Of a DNA stretch of 64,000 bases, positions 32,148 through 43,462 are shown piece by piece; position 1 is the first letter of the stretch; every line of letters starts with the position of its first letter. The position numbers were made by a program, and so were the translations under genes. The notes below the pieces were generated by a model. It was not told the DNA's origin and did not search any database. It saw nothing but the letters and a program-made list of their open reading frames with translations. The DNA lies in assembly GCA_963920705.1 (NCBI GenBank), contig OY987226.1, positions 1,118,501 to 1,182,500 of the forward strand, in the 5' to 3' direction. Source of the DNA: Odiellus spinosus. Lineage: Eukaryota; Arthropoda; Arachnida; Opiliones; Phalangiidae.

Positions 32148-33284
32148 AATGGTTTGAACCGTGACCCTTGTCCCTAGTTTATAAGCGAATTCCATTGGGT
32201 TCCACTCTCAAAACTTGCCTCCCATTGGAATACAAAACCTTGACTGCTCTGAGTCGCCCAGTGGAATGTAAAACTTACTCTCAGAGTGATTTCGCACGCT
32301 AGTTGAGAAAATTCAGACGCGAATGTTTTAAATATTTAACTTTATTATAGATTGTAAACTCTTTGACCTCTCCTTTAATTGTCCCCTGGCCAACTTCAAA
32401 TAATCCTGGAAATTTCAGGGAAATCAGTTTCTCTTGAGTTGTACGAATCCTGAATTTAAAGCCTAGTTACTTGTAAGACTTCAATTAACTCCGGCGATTT
32501 GAAAACCTGGTGAATTAATTAACTGGTTCTCGCTTGAACTCTAACCTATAAAATAATTTGAAGCCATCCCAAGACTCGCTTCTTCAAATTAGACCCTAAT
32601 TCTTCGAAGGATTCTTTAATCCAACTCCATTTCCGTGACAATATCGATTTCCCCAGCAAAATTACGTCTGGTTTATCCGAAATATTTTTCTTATTTTATA
32701 ATTGACAAATAATTATATTGTAATTAGTATGACAATTAGGTTTATTTTTTTGGGGCTAATTTTTAATTTAATATTGCCCTTTCATCAATCCTGGTTTTGG
32801 CTATGTTACGAAATAAATGTTACTACGATTATATTTAACATTACAGTTAAAATTTAAAATATTTAAAAACATTTTTAATTAAATCTAGATACGAAATTAA
32901 TTTATGTTTTCTGATCGCGAACTAGAATTATTTTTCATACATCAGGTGCTAAAATAATACCGCTTGCAATGACGCCATAATCTTTCAGGGTTATTTTCAC
33001 TTTTGCTTCCATGGCCACACGCGGAATGATTTCCGAAAACATTTTTTAAACAAGATTGTCAAGCCCGTATTAATAGCTACATCTCTGACAGTTGAAAAAC
33101 GCCCGAATATAATTCGTGTTGATTTTTTAAAAGCCGCGTTCATATTAGGCTTTGGAATCGATTGGATTTCTCGAAATTGCTTCGGGAACCAGTTTCGTAC
33201 CGATAGATGAAGCTACGATAAATCGATTTATAAGAGATAACGCGTGACGCTTAAAACGATTCCTGGCGATTTGAATATCTGTTT

Positions 33285-33467
33285 AGCTACGTTCACACTT
33301 AACACTTTGGAACCGTTTTCAAACCATTTCGAATGTTCAAATCGACTTTTTAAGATTTTAACGTTGTTTCTTGATCAAAGATCTACAAGGGTGACCCCAA
33401 AATTTCATCATTTGACCTTTCCAAAACGGTTCAAAACGGTTTCAAAGTCTGTAGTGTGAACGTAGCT
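33285..33467 (-). repeat. MITE-1 copy inside MITE-2
   Basis: AGCTACGTTCACACTT … AGTGTGAACGTAGCT, 183 bp, inverted relative to the 21604 copy and very similar to it, so the burst is young. It sits at a different point in its host MITE-2 than the 6981 copy does, hence an independent nesting. Confidence 0.85.
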
Positions 33468-33731
33468 TTTGATTTTAGAGTTTCAATTCGATTAAGAAAT
33501 GCTAGTGTGACCGGAGCTTTATTCAAATCGCTAGGAATCGTTTTAAGCGTCGTGTGTTCACGCATTATCTTTATAAATCGATTTATCCTAGCTTCATATA
33601 TCGATTGTTGAAACTGAATCGGTACGAAACTGGTTCCCGTAAGCAGTTTTAAGAAATCCAATCAAACCCGTTCACACGACTCTAGCGAAACGTTTTGAAA
33701 CCGGTTAAATCGATTCCAAGCTGCCTAGTAT

Positions 33732-34012
33732 CAAGAAGGATCAGATAAGGAGAGGAAATGTGGGGCTGCGTTGAGTTAGAGAGAGAAAAGCCAACCTCTC
33801 ACTCGGGTGGAAAAGGGGGATAGGAAATTCTCGAGGTAAACTGTTGTCACGTGGTCGCTAGCTAGCGCGTCTCATAAAGGATTCGTTTTACCCACGTGAC
33901 AACATTTTACCACGAAACGTCTCTACCCCCGTTCTCCCAGAGTGGGAGTTTAGGCCGACGCAGTAGGAACCGCGCCGTCCCCACATTTCCTCTCCTTATC
34001 TGATCCTTCTTG
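33732..34012. repeat. 281-bp foldback transposon, copy 1, 7-bp TSD
   Basis: Starts CAAGAAGGATCAGATAAGG and ends with its reverse complement. The arms continue for over 30 bp (…GGAGAGGAAATGTGGGG), and an inner stem GTTGTCACGTGG / CCACGTGACAAC flanks GCTAGCTAGC. The 7-bp flanks are CTAGTAT and CTATTAT. The uninterrupted MITE-2 end at about 7277 (GCCTAGTATGAACGCGG) acts as an empty site and confirms the 7-bp duplication. No coding. The 7-bp size and CA ends suggest a P-like or other minor superfamily. Confidence 0.85.
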
Positions 34013-34831
34013 CTATTATGAACGCGGCTTCCCCGTTTTTCGTCTTTTTAAACGGCAACTTCAACACCGCAAATATTATAATATCTACACCCCCATCCTA
34101 GGGGGTATGTAGGCCTAGGTTAAAATTCGTTCTTTGGATTTAGAGTGTTTTGGCGTTGGCTTAAAAAACGAGTCCTGTCTCCGCGTGTTCTAACGACTCT
34201 TGGAGAATTAATCTTTATAGGGGTGATGTACCAGGAAACTGGTTTCTGAGATTATCCTTGACCCAGAGAGGAAGATGAGAGAGGCATCCACTAGTTTAGT
34301 GATGAATCCTCTTTTCGGGAAATTTTCTCCTTTTCATTTTAATTACCGTACAGGCAAAAAAGAAAATGAAATGAAATCGCTATGAAGGTTTCTACGCATT
34401 TTTTTAAACTGGATATGGTTCTATTATTACGGTTGATAATAAGAAAAAAAAAAAAAAATACAGGATTACATTAGAAATCTGGATACTAGTATGAATCAGT
34501 ACATGATGAATCTTTATTTAGTTTTGTATGACCTTTAAAGGTGACGAGACAGCTAGAATTTCAAGTTTTTAAGAATTACAGCCTGCGTCAGAAGAGTGAT
34601 TATAACCGGGAAATTTTATATGTGAAATGTTAATAAAAGCCTGCAGTACTAGTTTCCCAAATTAAAGGGAGAGTGTAACCTAACTAAATTTCCAAAAATG
34701 ACCCATATTTTAAAATGGTCGTAAATTTTCTCTACAATCTCCTATACATAAAACAATTGCGCAGTTGGAAAGAATTGTTCAGGGATAAGTCGAAGATTTT
34801 CAAACTCGTAATTTCGAACTCTTGAGTTCTA

Positions 34832-35251
34832 TCAGAGGTATATAATAACCCGCTTCGGGGGGAAGTATGAAAGGTAGGCAAAATCGACGAACAACGAGTG
34901 CCCGGCGTAAATCGCGGCGGATCGACACACCGCTTTACTCCCAAAAAATAGTTACACCATTTTGAACCTCGCAAAATTTTCCCTACGCGCGCTTCCGGAA
35001 CTCGCGAGCTGAAGTCAACCTTCGACTCCATTTTAACAGACAGCCTGACTCCCGAGACAGGAAGTTCTAAACACAAATCGAGCCGTCTTGTTTATACAAA
35101 GACCATTTACTAGAGTAGCGACACTGAGAAGTCCAGCGCGAGCTAGTAGCCTAGATAGTCAGCAGCGGGCTCTTGTTGTTCGTGATTTTTAGCATTGGTA
35201 GTATAGGGGCTTTCATACTTCCCCCCGAAGGGGGTTATTATATACCTCTGG
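34832..35251. repeat. 420-bp foldback element (AGAGGTATATAATAACC ends)
   Basis: About 40-bp terminal inverted repeats: CAGAGGTATATAATAACCCG and, on the other side, GGGGTTATTATATACCTCTG. GGGGGGAAGTATGAAAG is shared by both arms. The frame of about 110 codons inside it on the minus strand follows from the repeat and has no recognisable domain. Confidence 0.75.
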
Positions 35252-35774
35252 TTCTATATATTTCTAGTAATTAACCTTATACGAAGATAATTATACCATA
35301 AGAGAATTTTGATGACATAATGTCTGAAACCTCTTGACAATTTTGTCTCGAAATATGTCGCCCTTTTGGAATTTGTTGAAGCTGGTATTACGCCGTTCAA
35401 TTACGGAAAATGGAGCAATATATTATATAGTACGTTACGACAAAAAGACTCAACGAACCTTGTTTAGTTTTGTTTCGGTACATACATTGTTTTTTTAAAA
35501 GTGGGTAGCGGTTTTTTTCTTCCGTTATTCATATACCTCAATTAGTCAAGCACCCGCTGCCTACGCTATAAAGTATTTTTTGGTGTGTGGGCGGAAATGT
35601 TAAGTCAATCGGGCTTTATATCCATAAATGTTGTGGGCAATTGTTGACGGAAATCAAAAGAAAACCCCCAAAACATCGAATCCTTTGTTTTTATAATTAT
35701 AAATTATTTTTAGCCACACCCCCATCACCCCCAAGTATGTGTAGGCTCTTATAATGTTCGGGATGTATGTATGT

Positions 35775-36152
35775 AATAGATTTTTTTATCGATTTCTTAT
35801 CGTTTAAATAGGCCTTATTCAACAGTAAAAATAAATTATAATCAAATATTAAACTATAAATAAATTTAAAACAACCATCAAAATAGGCTTAGCTGGATTC
35901 ATGAAGATTCTGAATTTCTTCGTATTGAAGGTATATCCGACCAATGAGCAAGGCCCGTTGTTAAAACGAGATCTCCGTGAGACGACAAATAACATTTGAT
36001 TTGTTGCTGACCCTTCAATTCGAAGAAATTCAGAATCTAAGCCTAATTTCCAGGCAAGTTTTAAACTTATTTCTAGTTTAATATAAATTTGAAAAAGATT
36101 TACTGGTGGATTAGGCCTATTTATTATTATAATTAGGTTGCATTTTCCCGTT
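35775..36152. repeat. MITE-3 copy, diverged
   Basis: Contains TTATCGTTTAAATAGGCC, AAACTATAAATAAATTTAAA, AAAATAGGCTTAGCTGGATT and their inverted partners, and ends TTAGGTTGCATTTTCCCG. The left end is not clear. Confidence 0.6.
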
Positions 36153-36451
36153 GGAAACATTCTTAATGTTAAAATTAACTTGAAACGAGGTGTGGCGTCC
36201 TTGTGGAGTTACCAATCTTGTTTATTTTCGGTTTTTTTGAATAATCAGAAAAATGGGTGTTTTCTCGAAATTTGCGTAACTGACGCATCTCATTCGTTAA
36301 AGATATACTGTAAGCTTATTTAGTTAAATTTTGGGATGGTTTTACAAATAATGGACACGTCTTTAATGTTTATTTTATGTTGAGTTTTGGTAAGGTGAAA
36401 AATCGGACCAATCAGATGAATTTAATGGCAGTTTTAATATACATAAAATAA

Positions 36452-36625
36452 GTCGCGTTCACACTAACAACTTTGATTGCGTTTTTAACTGCGTTTTTGA
36501 AAGGTCAAAATGGAAAGTTTCGGGGTCAATTATAGGGATTTGTTTCTCAAAAAATGGATTTTATTAAATTGAAAACGTTTTGAAACGGTTTAAATCGATT
36601 TCAAGGCTTAGTGTGAACGCGGCTA
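36452..36625 (+). repeat. MITE-1 copy 3' of the ABC gene
   Basis: CGCGTTCACACTAACAAC … CTTAGTGTGAACGCGGCT. Belongs to the TTTCGGGGTCAA subfamily with 22378-22553. Lies 67 bases beyond the ABC gene stop. Confidence 0.75.
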
Positions 36626-36690
36626 AAGTGCCTAGCGCGAACTTTATCTATAGGTAGTCATTAATTATAGATTTTTCAAGAATAGATAGA

Positions 36691-36696
36691 TTTATT
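36691..36696 (-). terminator. AATAAA overlapping the ABC gene stop codon
   Basis: On the minus strand the last codons read CGA AAA TAA, followed by A, so the TAA stop is inside an AATAAA hexamer. If used, the 3' UTR would be only about 10-30 bases. A more distal signal may exist. Confidence 0.45.
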
Positions 36697-39600
36697 TTCG
36701 ATATTTTGATATTATTAAACTTAATCCTGAATATATGGCGAACCAAAGGGCGGAAGAAGCGAATCCTAAAAGAACAGTCGTGTTTTCGAATCCGGAACCT
36801 CGATAAATGATGTATTTGAAAGCTTCGATTGGCAATGTCATGGGAAAATATTTTGAAATTTTTCGAAATAGAATTGGCATACTTTCCAATGGCCATATAA
36901 TACCTGCCTCACGAAAAATACGTAACGCATTAGAAAACGTTTCGTAATTATTCTTCACGAAATAATTGGCTCACCGTTTGATAAAATATGAACCATCTGC
37001 AGTGTAAAAACCAATATCATACCGCCAGTGATACTTTCTTTGGGAAGAATCGCCGTTAAAAAAAATCCTAATTAAAAAAAGTATTTCAATTACGAGTGAA
37101 AGCAATCAAACGGACGACTGGAGATTTTGAGTCCATACCTAGACCAAGTCCGACGCAACTGTGTAGGACAGTTAAAAGATAAATGATGAAAAAAGAGCCT
37201 TGAAGTGGCAAAGCGTAGACGTAGAAGACGTAGACCAGTAACATAATAGATTCCGCAAAAATGAAGACGAATTCCGAAGCGACGTAAGATATTAAGATGT
37301 CCACCCAAGCCACGCCGCTCGCCCATAGCTTGTCCGCCAAGCCGTTTCTTTGGTCGTTAGCAATGACGATGAAGGTCGAACCAGCCGTCATGAAATGCAG
37401 CGACAATAAAATTATACCCGGAATGGTGTAAATCGCGGCACCTCCATCCATGTCGCCAAGAATTGTCTCCGAGTACTATCAATAATCAAAATTACATTTT
37501 AAATATGGTATTCTTATTAACTGAAAAAAAACTACGGAAAATATGTCTGGTGGTTGACCCATTGATATGTCTGGAAGCTGCCCCGAAAGATATGTCTGGA
37601 AGTTGTCCCGAAAGATATGTCTGGAAGTTGTCCCCATAGATATGTCTGGAAGTTGTCCCCATAGATATGTCTGGAAGTTGTCCCCATAGATATGTCTGGA
37701 AGTTGTCCCCATAGATATGTCTGGAAGTTGTCCCCATAGATATGTCTGGAAGTTGTCCCCATAGATATGTCTGGAAGTTGTCCCCATAGATATGTCTGGA
37801 AGTTGTCCCCATAGATATGTCTGGAAGTTGTCCCCATAGATATGTCTGGAAGTTGTCCCCATAGATATGTCTGGAAGTTGTCCCCATAGATATGTCTGGA
37901 AGTTGTCCCCATAGATATGTCTGGAAGCTGCCCCGAAAGATATGTCTGGAAGCTGGAAGCTGTCCCCATAGATAATGTCTGGAAGTTGCCCAGAAAGATA
38001 TGTCTGTCATCTAACTTACATCGAGCGGTAGTTTAGCCAGTAACGATGTCTTTCCGAGGCTGCTGTATATCTTTGAGTAAAATGACTGCATCGTTCGTAC
38101 AAATGAAGAATAGAGAACGTATACAACTTGCTGGTCTGAAAATAAATGCCAAATCAATCACTGTAACGGAAATAATTAACATTCGAAGATGGTAAAGCTC
38201 AAATGCAACAAATTCAAGAACTCCTTGTCTTTGGACAAATAAGCTATGTTCGCGGCATGATACTTTTGAACCTAATAATTAGGTTTTTTTGGACACGGTT
38301 GATTGGTTGTTTATTTAATTAATTTTGATGTAATTCAGTCCGACGCGTACTTGATTTTCTCCTTATATAATTTAAAACTTACTGGTAGAATCAAAGTGTG
38401 CCGATACGGAGCTGCACGTTACTGTATCGTTGTTCGCTTCCAGACCTTCGAGCAATCGCGTCATGACGCAATCCGTAAAGTTCTCTCTGATGTGTAACAC
38501 GACGTTATTCTCCCCCGACTCGACCGAAGCTATTCCTCCGGCAAAATCGTAATGTTTCTGAAACAAAAACGACTTTTAAGGTATAGTTCCAAGACGACCC
38601 CGAACCCCAAGAGTAATCGATCTGTAATCCTTGGTATACGGACCCGCATCCGTGAGCAATCGAGGCCGGCGTTGATACCGTTCGGGCTCAGGGTTTATAC
38701 TCTTAGTTTCAGTTACATTTTGATGACGCGATACTTACGTAAGACACGGTTTTATCATCGATATGATCGATAAAATGTTTAGAGTAATTTTGCGGATATT
38801 CGTCGTTGACGAGAGCGACGTCGATATAGGTCAAAGGTCGACCGAGGCACAAACAAAAGAAAATGATAGAAGAAACTGGAATGAAGAGTTGGAACAAAAC
38901 CATAGGGATATTCCTCGATCTTAATAACAAATTTCGTTTTGTCAAGTGTTTTACTCTGCTGAAATGATGCGAACCCTTTATCAATTTCGGCCCATCGAAT
39001 GAAATGGATTTCAATTCGTTATCGTCAATTAGATTCGACGTTTTCATTAACGAAGTTGTTGCCTTCATCTCTTCACTATCGCCCTGTTTTAAAAATTGTT
39101 GAAGAACTTTATTTAATTTAGCATTTTTGATGAGAAACTTGATAAGCTCACACTAGTTAGACACTTAAAAATAGATTTTGCACCATTTTGAATCGGTTCA
39201 AATCAACTATTCAAGGTAATAATTGTATTTATTGACGAAATATCTTCCCAGTTGACCCCAATTCGACCTTTGAAAGGGTTTGAATCGACTCCAAGGCTTA
39301 GTACGAACGCGACCAATGAAACAGTTTTGGAAAGGTCATATTTTAAAATTTCGGGGTCACCGGCGTGTGGATCTTTGATCCGGGTCATCGGCGTGTAGAT
39401 CTGTGATCGAGAAATTCTATTACCAACTTGAATAGTCGATTTGATTGGCATCAGTTTCAAAGTGTCAAGCGGAAACGTAACTTATTTTTATTTAAAAACA
39501 AACAAATTTGTTCTTTGATTAAATAGTTACCAAATCAGACTGTGACGTATCGGCGTAGCAAATTTTGTAAAAACAAGATTCCAAACTATTGTCTCTCAAA

Positions 39601-41740
39601 GTGTTCATGATTTTTTGCGGACTGGTTTCGACCAGAATTCGACCCGTTCTCATGGCGCCTACCTGCCCAAACAAATTAATACTTTTAATTTCTTTATTTC
39701 TTACTAAGAATCAAATTAAGTTTTCTCACTAAACTGGCATCTTTGGCTTCTTCGATGTAATGAGTAGTGATGATTATAGTTGTCTTTCCAGTCGCTGTTA
39801 GGCCCACTAAGTGGGACCATATTTTTTTTCGTAGTAAAGGGTCCACCCCCACCGTAGGTTCGTCCAGAATTAGTAAAGGCGGGTTGTGGAGTAAAGCGGT
39901 TGCTAAAGAAACTCTCCTCTGTTGTCCACCGCTATAAAATTAAATGCGTATAAGTAATTTGGCGGACCTTGGTTTGACAAAACTACAATTTTTAAAGGGG
40001 ATCTAGCGACTAGATTGAGTTATTTTTAATAGATTTGGAACTGTGCCAGTTAAATTACTCGTAGAAGCAATCAAAACTCGCGACTAATGTTTGAAGGTAA
40101 TTTACAGTTAATTATCAAAGTCGTTAACTAGACTCGCTAAGCCTAAAGGCGTGTATACACGCGCGTTTCACGCTCGTGCTCTAGTAGAAATCTATAGGCG
40201 AACAATTTCTCCATGAGTCTAGCTAAGCCTATTATTTCTAGTTTAAGTCTAGCTAAGCCTATTTTTCGGATAAATTTTAAATTTATTTCTAGTTTAATAT
40301 TAGGTTGCATTCTCCCTTTAAAAAAATAAAATCTGAAATTTCTTCGAGCCTAATTTCGCGGCTTTTATAATTAATTTAGCGAGTTTTGACGCTGTGTTTA
40401 GGCATATTTTTAATTGCGAGGTTTAGATAGGGTAGTTTATCTAGCCCAATTATAATAATATCTACGGTTCACAGTAGTTCAAATTCGATCTAATTAAGGT
40501 TCAAATATTTGTTTTAACCTTAAATTCCTAATGAGTTTCTTTTTAAGCGATAGTTCTAAAACTCGAACGAGTTTGGCTATTTTGTCTTCGATTAGGGATT
40601 CATTAACCAAATTTAATCGGCCGAAAAGGCGCAAAGTTTCTTCCGTCGTCAAATCTTCGTAAAGGGCCAGTTCCTACAATTCGAAAAAATTAATAAGTCG
40701 CGTAAAACCAACTATTATCAAAAGTACATCATTTTATTCCATAAAAGTAAACAACGCCCCGTGGAATAAAGTGTAGACTTTTGCTGTTATTCGAATATAC
40801 GAGTTTAATTTTTTGGTTAGAAACAGCTAATCAGATATTACTTGAGGCATATATCCAAGACCAGGTCCGGGAATTGTGGAATCCTTGGAGTTGGGTAGTT
40901 TTCCAAAAACTGAGATCTCTTTAAATGACTTTGCTTTGAATTTGCCTGTTATAATTTTTAAAAGCGTTGTTTTACCGCATCCACTGGGTCCCAATAACGC
41001 GTATCTGGACAGAAAAAACCCCAAATTAAAAATTTTAAAAACATTCCCTATTTTCTAGGCCTAAGCTAAGTTAAACCAGATTTAAATTAACGTGGTTTAT
41101 ATAATGTGGAATGTTTCTTGAAATAAACGACAGAATGGGGTTTAAACGCCTACTGGGTCTGAGAAACGTTAAAACAGTTAGTGGTGACGTCATTCGATTG
41201 TGGTTCTTTTCCCCTCTGGGTTTGAACGCGTGGTACTCGGGGAGGTAAATTTTGGTTTTCCCAACTTGTTTTATGTAAATTAAGCGCGTTGAAAGACGAA
41301 TTCGATAATTTCTAAACAACTATTGGACCAATACTAAGCTTGACGTTACCATTAGGGATTTATACAAAGCCGGATAATAGGTTAGCCAAAAAATGCATCC
41401 GTCTCAAGGCCCCCAAGCGTGTAAACTTTATTTATCAAAAGGATGACTTCATTATTAATTAAAATTTTAATTAAAATTCCAAATTGTAACCAATCAAGGG
41501 GGGTTATTCGAATAATCAAATGAACGTGCAACTGTTTTCCCCATTATCACCCTCCCCCTCCGGTTACACGCTTCAATTGAAACAAATACTAGAATAAAAA
41601 CATTATTTTAAAAACCAAATTGTAACTTACATGGATCCCGATGGAACGGTTAAATTAACATTATTTAAAACGTTTTCTAAATGTTTTCCTTTACCATAAG
41701 TAAAGACGCAATCGCGTACTTTTACCGCGATGGTATCCAT
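36692..41740 (-). CDS. ABC half transporter, ABCH / ABCG23-like
   Basis: Eleven exons on the minus strand: 41740-41631, 41004-40842, 40673-40519, 39931-39730, 39662-39531, 39083-38739, 38557-38383, 38135-38020, 37475-37139, 37067-36975 and 36903-36692. All are GT-AG and in phase: 679 aa, the family's usual size. The nucleotide-binding domain comes first: Walker A GPSGCGKT (42-49), Q-loop YMPQ (to 91), signature SGGQQ (143-147), Walker B LLILDE (162-167), H-loop His200. A membrane domain follows, with a first segment near 315-340 (VLFQLFIPVSSIIFFCLCLG), several in exons 9-10, and the family motif GIIWPLESMP near 611. The order NBD-TMD with GIIWPLE places it in the arthropod ABCH group (annotated as ABCG23-like). 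It should dimerise in a membrane and probably export lipid; some insect relatives serve the cuticle barrier. The substrate is not readable from sequence. Intron 8 holds a 25-bp minisatellite. Confidence 0.92.
37540..38008. repeat. 25-bp minisatellite in ABC gene intron 8
   Basis: About 18-19 head-to-tail units containing ATATGTCTGGAAGTTGTCCC plus five more bases. The central 13 or so are identical, and edge units carry GCTGCCCCGAAAG variants. It fills almost all of intron 8 (37476-38019). Because 25 is not a multiple of 3 and the unit has no stop in any minus-strand frame, it creates long overlapping artificial frames. Confidence 0.95.
38610..38672. repeat. Fragment of ATCGATCTGT…TACGGACCCG repeat
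   Basis: GTAATCGATCTGTAATCC … TATACGGACCCGCATCCGTG in intron 6 of the ABC gene is homologous to one arm of the foldback element at 49486-49644. Confidence 0.55.
39141..39480. repeat. MITE-1-related, rearranged copies in ABC intron 5
   Basis: Contains GAAACAGTTTTGGAAAGGTC, TTTCGGGGTCACCGGCG and two copies of GTGTRGATCTKTGATC, with decayed termini (CACACTAGTTAGACACTT and CAAGCGGAAACGTAACTT). Probably two overlapping MITE-1 relics. Confidence 0.5.
40133..40322. repeat. MITE-3 copy in ABC intron 3
   Basis: Repeats TCTAGCTAAGCCTATT twice, then ATTTATTTCTAGTTTAAT, and ends TTAGGTTGCATTCTCCCTT|TA. The left part is truncated. Lies between exons 3 and 4 of the ABC gene. Confidence 0.65.
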
Positions 41741-42267
41741 ATTGACGGAACAAGGATAACCGAGTGAATAAAATATCTATACCCTAGTATCAAATCCAAC
41801 TTCTAACTAATTTAACTATTAAATTCAAGGTTGCTTCGTAATATCAGTATTTAAATTGTTTTGCTTGATCTTGGGAATAAAAGAAAAGAAAAAAGATAAC
41901 ATTAGTGGACACTCGTTTGGAATTTAAATAACCTTTATTTTTCTAGTTAAGTTTTCAAAGTCGTTAGTAGGAAATTGAAGGCAGTTTTAATTATTACCGT
42001 TTTTTAAATTTAAAGGGGCGTTCAAACAATTACATTCCGTTTTGAAATGATAGAATTGAAATCTTTCTATATATGTATTGGTCTTAAAATGTCTACAAAT
42101 ATTGATTAATGTGACGTGCTAATTAATTTCTGATGATAATTAAATGTAATCTGAGTAGCGTTTTTGGAAAGATGTTTGAGAAACAATTTATATATCCTAA
42201 ATTTTAATATTTTTCATATATTTATAACGTGTTCTCATAATTTCGACTATTTTCCTTTTCTTTACAG

Positions 42268-42369
42268 AGATGTCGCCACCGTTAGAAAATCGCAGTTTCT
42301 GGAAATCGACGTCCCAATTAGGATACGAGCAATAAGAAAGAATTTCGGCTTATTGACGTCATCCCAGGT
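42268..42369 (+). other. Possible internal exon, 34 codons
   Basis: A strong acceptor (TTTTCCTTTTCTTTACAG) and a donor (CATCCCAG|GTGTGT) bound 102 bases, open in the frame starting DVATVRKSQFLEIDVPIRIR. The piece VPIRIRAIRKNFG faintly resembles the first strand of an ABC nucleotide-binding domain. No partner exon is found on this strand, so it may be an orphan or chance. Confidence 0.25.
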
Positions 42370-43366
42370 GTGTTTTTACTCCTTATTCAACGTAAAGTAT
42401 TTTACATGTCGCGCCTTTTATTTGAAACTAATCACCATCAAGGGGGAAAGAATCATATTTAAATATTTTTGGCATTTTTATTTTGAAGTGTAAAGTAGAT
42501 ATTAATGTTAAGCCAATGAAATAACTAAAAATTTAACCCAAAATGCTTCGAAAGAAATAGTGAAAGCTTAATTTCAAACTAACCCTAAGCGTGCCTTGTT
42601 TGAACGTACCTTAAATATGGTACATAAAGAAAACAAAATATTTTTTAAAACCAGTTATTACGTAGTAAAATAGGATATATATACCCCGTGGGTCTAGCCG
42701 CGTTAATTTGAAAACAGGTTTAAAGTATTAGAACAATTTTCAAGGCAATTCAACCTAAAGCTATACTTATTGTCTTCATTGGCATCGTAGTGTTTGTACG
42801 GGTTTAAAGAGGTTGGTCAGCCAAGTAATTATTCATACACCTTAAAAAAAGTGGTGAAAAATCTAAAAAAACATTCGTTTGCATACGTTTGGCTTTTAAT
42901 ATACGAGTATTATATGAAAACGAGAAAATCTGACCGGGACGAAATAAAAAAAAAATGCATCTAGAAAAATCTGCCTATTTTGATTTACTGTCACTGTTGT
43001 AATAGTTAATTTATTTCACCTTGAAGATAGGTCTTATGGATTTTTGATATAAGACTGAATTTGTGACATATAAGAGTCCTTCGTACGTAATTGTAGGGAT
43101 GCAAACGTAAGGCTACGTCATTGAAAGATAGAGGCTTAAAGGGAATAGCTTAAAAACCACGCATTTGGTTATAAAAGGACCCATTTGGGGTCCCAAAGTG
43201 ATTTTTAAATGGAGCTGATTTTAGTCAGTTCAAATTGAGAGTTTTACGAGTTATTGCTACCATTTAAACCCTTACAGTTAGTTAATAACATCATTTACTT
43301 CTACATATATTATTATCGTGTTGCGATAAAAAAGACATTAATACTTCTCCCATATAGGGCTAAATT

Positions 43367-43372
43367 TTATTT
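43367..43372 (-). terminator. Poly(A) signal AATAAA of cyclin B
   Basis: TTTATT on the plus strand (AATAAA on the minus strand), 91 bases beyond the cyclin B stop. Confidence 0.5.
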
Positions 43373-43462
43373 TTAAGACAACATACAGTATATAGAAATT
43401 TACTTTTAAAAATATCATCATCCTCATTGAAAAATGATCGTCGCTAAAATTACCTCATTACT

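Larger units (their letters stand above)
33131..34031. repeat. Nested composite: MITE-2 copies with two insertions
   Basis: Two MITE-2 copies in opposite orientations (ends AAGCCGCGTTCATATTAGGC at 33131 and GAACGCGGCTT at about 34030) surround a complete MITE-1 (33285-33467) and a foldback element (33732-34012). The order of insertion can be read: MITE-2 first, the other two later. Confidence 0.7.
32148..36691. other. Intergenic, dense in MITEs
   Basis: 4.5 kb without a supported gene. In order: a hAT-like fragment (about 32390-32455), the nested MITE-2/MITE-1/foldback complex (33131-34031), a 420-bp foldback element (34832-35251), a MITE-3 copy (about 35775-36152) and a MITE-1 copy (36452-36625). 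The longest frames are inside these repeats. Confidence 0.6.
41741..43462. other. Intergenic between ABC gene and cyclin B
   Basis: Upstream region of the ABC gene and 3' flank of cyclin B. One possible exon is listed (42268-42369). Otherwise AT-rich, with no supported gene. Confidence 0.5.

Noticed and set aside
34732-35076. A 114-codon minus-strand frame with mixed composition
   Set aside because: Mostly lies within a 420-bp foldback repeat and has no recognisable domain or splice context.
37479-38010. Three overlapping minus-strand frames of 127-172 codons
   Set aside because: They are translations of the 25-bp minisatellite in intron 8 of the ABC gene; 25 is not a multiple of 3 and the unit has no stop, so long frames arise by chance.
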